Source: Thermomucor indicae-seudaticae (Eukaryota > Mucoromycota > Mucoromycetes > Mucorales > Lichtheimiaceae). From it: DNA of 26,389 bases. This document shows, piece after piece, positions 19,929 through 26,389 of the stretch. Where the stretch lies: contig JSYX01000503.1 of assembly GCA_000787465.1 (NCBI GenBank), positions 1 through 26,389 on the forward strand, given 5' to 3'. Below the pieces are notes generated by a model that worked only from the letters and a program-made list of their open reading frames with translations, ran no database searches and was not told the DNA's origin. The number at the start of each line of letters is the position of its first letter. Within the stretch, counting starts at the first letter, position 1. The translations under genes were made by a program, and so were the position numbers.

Positions 19929-21930
19929 TCACTTTCTCAACATTGACTCCTGGTTTCTGGCAACTTCCTCTTGCAGCTTTGTGACCTCTTGTAACTTGCT
20001 CTGCAAAACCATAGCTGTTGAATCAATCCATTGTAGCGATGAAAGGTGGGAGCTGAGGATCTTCACAATTTGTCCAGCCTACATAACATAGTACTTGTTA
20101 ATTGCACTTTGAAAGACTCGTACGCGCATGCAAGAAAAGCCTCCTCACCATATCCTCGTCTCCAGTATCACCCTGTTGGGCTCCACCCATGGCATTAATT
20201 TCATCAATCATAACGGACAGATTCCGGTTCACGTCATCCAATTGACTGTTGAGCGTTTCCGCAAGTCCGTACGCTTTCTCTCTCTGCACATCCGCTAACT
20301 GGATCGGCTGCTGTAAGTTGTGTTCCTCATATACAGACTGGACTTGTTTCTCATATATATCGAGAATGTTATTGAGTTCATCTTGTTGCTTGTTGATATA
20401 GTCTAATTGTTGATCAAGCTCTTGCTGAGCCGTTTCCACTTGGGATACTTCATCGTGCAATTTAGAGATCTATGCACAGCAGAGTCAGTCGAGCAGACCA
20501 GTCCTTTCCTGGATTCCTGGATATTACCTTGTTTCCGTTCTCAATCAATTGTCGGTCCCACTCTGCAACCTGAGCCGCTTGTTTATGGAACTCCCGCGTA
20601 TATTTTTCCAAATCCTTGGTCCACATATTTAAAATTTCTTCCATTGTCTTGTTCTTTAGAATTGACGGAGTCTCCACAGCCAACGTAGTGGATGCAGTTC
20701 CTGATCCTCCAGTTGCCGTCGTGGTCGAAGCTGCAGACACTGTAGGTTGAGTAGTTAAAGTTGGGCCGCTGCCACCAAGGGTCGTAGTAGTCGTTGTTGC
20801 GGGTGTAGTGCCTGTCGAGGCGGTTGTTGAGGCCGCAGATGTCGCTACCCACAGCAGGAAAAGAATACAAGATTGTCAATATCAGTATTGCTAAACACCG
20901 CTTATAACATCATTAATAACATGAAGTACCTGTCGTGGATGTTCCTCCAAAGCTAAAGCCCCCAAAGCCGCTCTTCGCGGGAGCAGATGTCGTACTAGTA
21001 GTAGTAGTAGTCGTAGTAGTACTTGGCGCAGAAGTTGCGTTAGTGCCAAACGAGAAACCACCTGTGGTCGAGCTTCCAAATAACGGTGCGGCTGCAGTTG
21101 TGGCCGGAATTGCTGAAGACGTTGTCGCACTGGACGTCGTTCCAAAACCAGTCGTGCCTACATCACAAAGTTTCCTTAACATACAGCTACCCAGAGAATG
21201 TCCTGTAACTCGCCATACCAGTACCAAATCCACCAAATCCTCCAGTTGATACTGCTGGCGCCGTAGCTGACGTTGAGGCGGTGGTGGGTGTAGCCGTGCT
21301 TGTTCCAAATGAAAAACCAGTCTTTGGAGGAGTGGTCGAGCCACCGCCAAATGAAAATCCACCACCGCTTGAAGCCGGTGTCGTCGTGCTGGCAAAAGAG
21401 AAACCAGTACTGGGCGCTGCAGTCGAAGACGCTGGTGTCGTCGTGCTGCCAAACGAGAAACCAGAACTAGGCGCAGCTGCCGAAGTAGCCGGAGTTGTCG
21501 TACTACCAAACGAGAAACCAGAACTAGGTGCAGCTGCCGAAGAAGCCGGAGTTGTCGTACTGCCAAACGAGAAACCAGTACTAGGCGCAGCTGCCGAAGA
21601 AGCCGGTGTCGTCGTGCTTCCGAAAGAAAATCCAGTGCCGGCTGGTGTAGTGCTACTACCAAATGCCGGTGCAGCAGTACTCGTAGCCCCTGCTGTTGCT
21701 GGCTGGCTGGTTGTACTCGTGCCAAACCCACCAAAACCTCCAGTACCTGTGGTTAATGTTAAAGAAGCGATCGCTGCGGATTTCCTTCATACGAAGGGTT
21801 ACCGGTTGTACCAAAGCCGCCAAAGCCAGTGCCTGGTTTATTTGTATTGCTTCCAAAGTTGAACGCTTAATTGAGGCAACATGTTTAACTTCAATCGCTG
21901 CTGATCGACTGGTGAGCTTCACTTACACAT
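19929..21930 (-). CDS. NSP1: FG nucleoporin Nsp1/Nup62
   Basis: Seven exons on the minus strand (21930-21927, 21865-21803, 21746-21219, 21157-20930, 20844-20528, 20469-20149, 20078-19929) give 536 residues. The first coding exon is 4 nt (ATGT), joining to give MSFNFGSN. Residues 1-330 are FG-rich: GFGGFGT and GFSFG units spaced by Thr/Ser/Pro/Ala, with five near-identical 19-residue repeats. Residues about 335-450 are the conserved Nsp1 C-terminal domain (LKNKTMEEILNMWTKDLEKY, EFHKQAAQVAEWDRQLIENG). A long coiled coil follows to the end (SQVETAQQELDQQLDYINKQ, VKILSSHLSSLQWID). Nsp1/Nup62 forms the central-channel trimer of the nuclear pore with Nup57/Nup54 and Nup49/Nup58, and its FG repeats bind transport receptors. 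Introns are 56-85 nt. Confidence 0.93.
21395..21640 (-). repeat. NSP1: 57-bp tandem repeat inside NSP1 encoding GFSFG units
   Basis: About five direct copies on the minus strand encode GFSFGSTTTPASSAAAPSS with few changes. Nucleotide identity is high between neighbours, indicating recent expansion or gene conversion. Confidence 0.85.
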
Positions 21931-22827
21931 TTGATCTGCACTGGAAGTTCCACGCGAGGAGCGTCAAAAATGCAAGACCCGCAAAAAGCGTCACTCTTCC
22001 GGAGCTTCAATCGGGTCGCAGAACTCGTCCACAGAAGCGGTTTGTCCATTCAAAGAATCAACACGCTACGCTGAACTAAAGAGCGATTTCATTGATCCTT
22101 TCTTCTTCCCTGTTTTGAATTAATTTACTGTGCGAAATGTGTGGAATGTTACCAATGTATTTTGAAATCTGTACACGGTAACTAGAACATGCGACAGCTA
22201 CAGTAACAGTACTGGAATGCTTGACTGCAATTCAGCTTTAAAATCGGCTGCTTTGCATAGTCCTGGATGCGAAGCGTCAATTCAGCAGTCTGGACCGCTA
22301 GAAAGTGACATTGATACTGCAGTCTAGTGTCACCTTTGCGTGCTACAGCCATCTATCGACGTATAAGCGTGAAGTCGGGACAGACGGCGTTCACTCTGTA
22401 ATAGTTTACATACGTTTCACTCTCTTTCTGAAACTATAGACCTGCTCATCGGAACACTCATGGAAAACGTTACGTGACTGTACTGTCCTATCTCACAAGT
22501 GTTCGTCTATTGAGGTGACAATGGAAGATGCAACATAATTGACCCTTTTCGTGCAAGACACGATCAACGAAAGAAGACGCTCACAAGACAGACAAAGTTA
22601 TGGTAAAGGCTGAATGGTGACTTCAACATCAAGTTCTTTTATTGATACGATGATGATTTCAGTACAGATAATATGGCTCAAGTTGTGTCTCTGCAACGGC
22701 AAGGGTATTCTTCGCCAATTTATGTGATGATACGTTCTTCTGTTGCAACATTCTACTGCTTCAAATCCTCATGACATGATGAAAGGTTTTTCTCCTCTTC
22801 ATTTTTGGAGAGTCGGGGTGTTCGTGA
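21931..22827. other. NSP1 upstream region and spacer
   Basis: Promoter side of NSP1 and intergenic DNA. No recognisable gene, TATA box or repeat seen. Confidence 0.4.
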
Positions 22828-23169
22828 GTAGGGTTCCGAACAGAGCTCTGGTCTCTGGTTCCGCTCTGATTAAACCAGAGCAGATTCGAGATTTTTAGAA
22901 TCTGGTTCTGGTCTGATTTTCTTTCACTCTGCTCTGCTCTGGTTTACTCTGGTTTTCGAACCCCAAATGTGGTGAGGAAATGCTTTAGCCGCGTGTAGAA
23001 TTATAGGACGATGTCTGGGAAACGCGCAAGAGGAAACCAATAAGAAGTTTGTTGAGACAAACAAAACAAAAAACCTTCCTCCGCGAAATCACCGTCGCAA
23101 ACCAGAGCAGAGCCGAACCAGGATCTGCTCTGCTGTGCTCTGCTCTGCTCTGGCTTTTCGGAACCCTAC
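22828..23169. mobile_element. MITE-like inverted-repeat element
   Basis: A 342-bp unit begins TAGGGTTCCGAACAGAGC and ends GCTCTGGCTTTTCGGAACCC followed by TA. The ends are inverted (GGGTTCCGAA) and flanked by TA on both sides, suggesting a TA target duplication. The interior is full of CTCTG/CAGAG blocks that pair with one another. A nested sub-end (GGTTTTCGAACCCC, about 22951-22966) lies inside. No coding capacity, so this is a non-autonomous element. Confidence 0.65.
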
Positions 23170-23941
23170 TCTGCACGGATCGATGGATAACGTTCCGCTC
23201 TGTAAATTCTCCTCTTCAGACTTCATTGAGTCGGTCCCGGGCACCCCAGCTCGATTTCCTTTTCCTTAATCCGAAATTGACTTATCGTCGTATTGCAGAG
23301 ACTGTGAGTCGCGTGTTTATATCGTCTCTGTTTGTCGTATGATGGAGTCCGGAACGATCGGTATCCCAGTTATTGAGTACACGCTGCAGAAAAATTTTAA
23401 CTCGCTTCCTGTACCCTGCCGGTAACAGACGAGTCCGCGATGTCAATCCTTTTGCTTCACCGCAATTACTGAATCATCATCATCATCATATGAGCATTGC
23501 TTCCTTTTTTGGTGCCCTGGTTATGATCCGAAGCATGAAAAAGAGGACGCTGCAGAGAAGATATTTCCATGGTGGATATTGTTTTTGTCGCTGGATTTAT
23601 AACAAGAGGAATGACAAGCGGTTTCGATGCCAGGTGGAAAAGAGAAAGAAGCAGGGAGAAAACGGTTGCGTAGTTAAAATGTCTTTGTATAGCTTTTTCC
23701 TGGAGATTCGGGCTTTATTTCGCGCTGGAACCGCGTCCTTGGCGATCGCAAATTTCCCACGCTTGGCCTTTACTTTTCGTGAGCTTTATTCCAAGCACTT
23801 CCCAATAGAGAAAACATAGGGCCTCTTTTCCAAATGAAATTACAGACGGGACGCGGAGACAGTATACCCTTGATACCACTTTTAGACAAGTTGTTGATTC
23901 TTTGTCGCTCGAAAGCCGTTCGGGTGGGTACGGGATCATGA
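23170..23941 (+). other. Coding-like pieces of an unrecognised gene
   Basis: Several plus-strand stretches look like exons. FLFLNPKLTYRRIAET ends at a GTGAGT donor (about 23309). ESGTIGIPVIEYTLQKNFNS runs from an ATG at about 23340 to CG|GTAACA. CPGYDPKHEKEDAAEKIFPW lies in another frame around 23505-23570. 23822-23941 (KLQTGRGDSIPLIPLLDKLL onward) follows an acceptor-like CATAG. I could not connect them into one frame. A 148-codon frame across 23373-23819 begins at a non-ATG codon and is Lys/Arg-rich. This may be a multi-exon gene of unknown family or its remains. Confidence 0.3.
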
Positions 23942-25029
23942 CTCAGAACTCCATCTTTTTTAGGAAAAGACACATGATCATCTAGAGTCAGACACGTATT
24001 AGTGTGCAAAACTATGAATAGTTACAGACAACTAGCTTTGCTGCAACGAACATTGCGTCAAGGTAGGATGTGTATATTTTCCGTAAATATCCTAAGATTC
24101 ACCGCGATATGTATTGTCTGTCAGGTCCACCTCTAGCCTATCTTTTTCACGACTTATAAGGCGTCATGGCGTATTGTCTTCAGCTACGGGTTTGTTAGAC
24201 GGTGGTAATGCTTGCAACGAGGCAATGTCCAGGCGTGTCAAGCAAAGGTCAAGATAATGAATAAGCTCTGGGTAACGTCATACACTGAATACAGTTGGTG
24301 AGCTAAATCATATTTCCTGCTCTGTCTATTACATAACGCGCAGTTCTGTCTATTTGTGGTTAGAAAAGGTCACCACTACAATGGTTCCAGAGTCCAAATA
24401 GGCTGTAAGCTTCTTAGCGCAGAATGCACAGCATCTATCTAGCTATTTCTATGTTTTACCAGTACAAGTCAACGCTTGGTTACGATGCTTCATCACTTGA
24501 CGTTGTCTGCGTAATCTCCATATTCCCGTCGTTCTCAGACACCCGTCAGTGATTGGGTCTCTGCTCGAGCCAACCAGAAGACGCAGCTTCACCGGGAGCG
24601 CGTCCGCAGATGGCAGCTTCTGGAATAATCATTGACGTCAATGATATTATTGTAATTCCTTTGCCTAGACTTTTCGCTCCATGTGTTCTAAATGGGTGAA
24701 TAAGAGTCTGGATGCACTGGCAATTTCCTACACATAATCTGCCGAATTGAGCTTTCGGTACCATCATTTATCTGGTACATCTTGTTAAATATTGTCAGTC
24801 TTGGTCTGCCGCGGCAAGGTTAGTCTCTCAAAATTGTCTTTTCTGCAATTACTCTGTAAGAACACTTGAGACAGTGCCTTGGTACCTGAGGTATATAATA
24901 TGTGCTGCGAAGGTCAACGAGGTCCCAGCAATATGAAATTCCAAATATCACGAGAAAAGATATCGTGGTTCGGTATGGCAAGCGCATGTCTAACGGCTGA
25001 AGCCATGAGAAGTTAATACGGCAAGGGCA
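23942..25029. other. No gene supported
   Basis: Minus-strand open frames at 25056-24820 (with a hydrophobic stretch TTISFLVIFGISYCWDLVDL) and 24767-24546 are possible exons, but no splice chain or family was recognised. Confidence 0.35.
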
Positions 25030-25740
25030 CGAACGGGTTTGCAGACCTGCATACAAGTTGCAATGCTTGTGTCCACGATCTGGAACTGTTCTTGCTTGTC
25101 CCCCTCATCTCATTGGCGTTGGGCCTCTGGCATAACTTGAAGAACATTTCAACCCAAATGGCAAAGCCCCAACATGGAGAAACCATCGTCGAAATGGGTT
25201 ATACGGCAGCCCATGCAACGTCTCAGGCCATGTCGTACTTCGGATGCTCGCCCAAAGTTGCATATTCGAAATCGAAGCAATCAGATTCTGCAATGACCAA
25301 GTTCTCTCGTTCCTTTTTTATGACGCGATGTTCGTCATCGAGATGATGGGCCCGTCAGTAAGCTGGTTTGTTCCCGGAATCAACGCAAACATTTTCCGTA
25401 TGAGGTTTCACTCGTCTAGAACGAGGCAATAAACGTGCAAGGAAGACCGTTTCAGCAATATATACGAAATGATTCGTCATACTTGGTATGAAACTGGAAA
25501 TCATTCACCTATGAGTTCTATGAGCAACCTGAAACTGGCCAAAACGAGAAGACATACATAGTCATTACGAATGAAGCAATCAGCGGCCGGTCTTCTTCTC
25601 GGAAGCCTTCCGATACCGCCACGCACTTTGAAGGGAGCAAGATCGCTTGTTATTTGTTCCCTCTTCTGTCAAGCAAGGGGAGCGTCATGGGTTTCCAACG
25701 ACACATGAGCGCTCATCCCAGCAATTGTGAATTGAATTAA
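25030..25740 (+). pseudogene. Coding-like plus-strand segments, unrecognised
   Basis: Three open pieces lie in order. About 25030-25346 contains VHDLELFLLVPLISLALGLW and GETIVEMGYTAAHATSQAMS. 25244-25432 contains VLSFLFYDAMFVIEMMGPSV and VSWFVPGINANIFRMRF in another frame. About 25490-25740 contains YEFYEQPETGQNEKTYIVIT and FEGSKIACYLFPLLSSKGSV, ending at a stop. The composition is protein-like, but no intron joins the first two at their overlap. A decayed gene, perhaps from a mobile element, is the simplest reading. Family unknown. Confidence 0.35.
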
Positions 25741-26389
25741 CTAAATTTATATAGTCCGGATACGGATGGCGAAAATCGAGAATGAAGCGTGCATTAAAGG
25801 GTCATACCAGTCGGTTTCATTATGCTCTTATGAACATATATCACGGCATTAAGGAGGCATAACGGTCAATTTCGTTACGCATTCTTGTACATAACACGGC
25901 CACGATTCCCGGCACCGATGGAAACGCCGTTGAAATCCAAAATAAGGAATGTAAAGCCAAAATTATACAATACCATTTTGTGAAGTCCAGTATCGGCAAT
26001 GAAGCACGAGCACTTCGCACACGTATTGCTTAGCTTTCGTTCAGCAGAACCAATGCTGCATATGGATGCAGAATATTGTTGCTCTGTAACATGAGTCAAG
26101 GAATTGCAACTTATTTGAGTCTTACGTCTGCTATTGCATTAAGCTCCACTGCGGACTCTAATAAATAATGCCCTCCTCGAATCAAGGCGTATGTAAGAAC
26201 TCTCAACGTAGATTTTGGTTGAGCTTGATAGTTAGTCCTTGCCAATGCTATCCGACAACTCCAAGCACGAATGCCGTAGCATCGCTCTTGCTTCACATAC
26301 TCGTTCTGCCTAACTTCAGTGTACTGATAGCATTTGCACCCAGCCGTTCATGTATTTTATTTTTCGCTGTTTACTATACCATTACCAAT
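25741..26389. other. Right-hand flank, no gene supported
   Basis: Two short minus-strand frames (26099-25875 and 26296-26111) have no recognisable features. The imperfect repeat at 25791-25899 lies here. Confidence 0.35.
25791..25899. repeat. Imperfect tandem duplication of about 55 bp
   Basis: Two diverged units both begin GCATTAA and end near ATATATCACG / ACATAACACG, roughly 70 percent similar by eye. Confidence 0.5.

Noticed and set aside
20935..21862. Long plus-strand frames with repeated VVVLPNEKP-type sequence
   Set aside because: They are the antisense translation of the NSP1 FG repeats.

Overview
The window looks like nuclear DNA of an intron-rich filamentous fungus. The recognisable proteins are eukaryotic (ribosomal protein S3, a nuclear-pore FG protein, a GILT-type thiol reductase, a proteasome tether, a decapping activator). 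Introns are short (55 to 191 nt), numerous and GT-AG, often with CTAAC- or CTGAT-like branch sites. An early-diverging fungus (Mucoromycota type) is my best guess, but that is inference. I found no tRNA, rRNA, CRISPR or bacterial operon signal.

Layout. 0.4-1.1 kb (+): PNRC/Edc1-type decapping activator, two exons. 2.15-3.19 kb (+): RPS3, whose conserved reading frame is completed only if a 3-nt microexon (TTC) is included. 4.08-5.08 kb (+): six-exon GILT-like thiol reductase. 5.28-5.64 kb: frameshifted coding-like relic. 6.03-6.58 kb (+): acidic coiled-coil protein of unknown function behind a TATA box. 7.53-8.13 kb (+): Sts1/Cut8 nuclear proteasome tether, three exons. 9.0-11.9 kb: a segmental tandem duplication holding two copies of a three-exon minus-strand gene (membrane anchor, Pro-rich linker, acidic coiled coil). 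The copies carry different disabling lesions, and the 3' end of a neighbouring gene was copied along. 11.9-12.4 kb (+): possible membrane protein. 12.90-13.98 kb: relic of a pogo/Tigger-like DNA transposon with CAGTG...CACTG termini. 14-17.6 kb: gene-poor, with palindromes, a 28-bp minisatellite and decayed coding-like stretches. 17.78-18.75 kb (+): RBM42-like RRM protein. 19.00-19.51 kb (-): TM2-domain membrane protein, convergent with RBM42. 19.93-21.93 kb (-): seven-exon Nsp1/Nup62 nucleoporin. 22.83-23.17 kb: a MITE-like inverted-repeat element. 23.2-26.4 kb: no confident gene, only several open, coding-like pieces.

How the genes relate. Many of the firm genes serve RNA and nuclear housekeeping: translation (RPS3), mRNA decapping (PNRC/Edc1), RNA binding (RBM42), nuclear transport (Nsp1) and nuclear proteasome anchoring (Sts1). 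They are separate transcription units, not an operon. The accessory part (9-17.6 kb and 22.8-26.4 kb) is dominated by duplication, transposon relics and gene decay. All exon structures were inferred by eye from splice signals, reading frame and family conservation.
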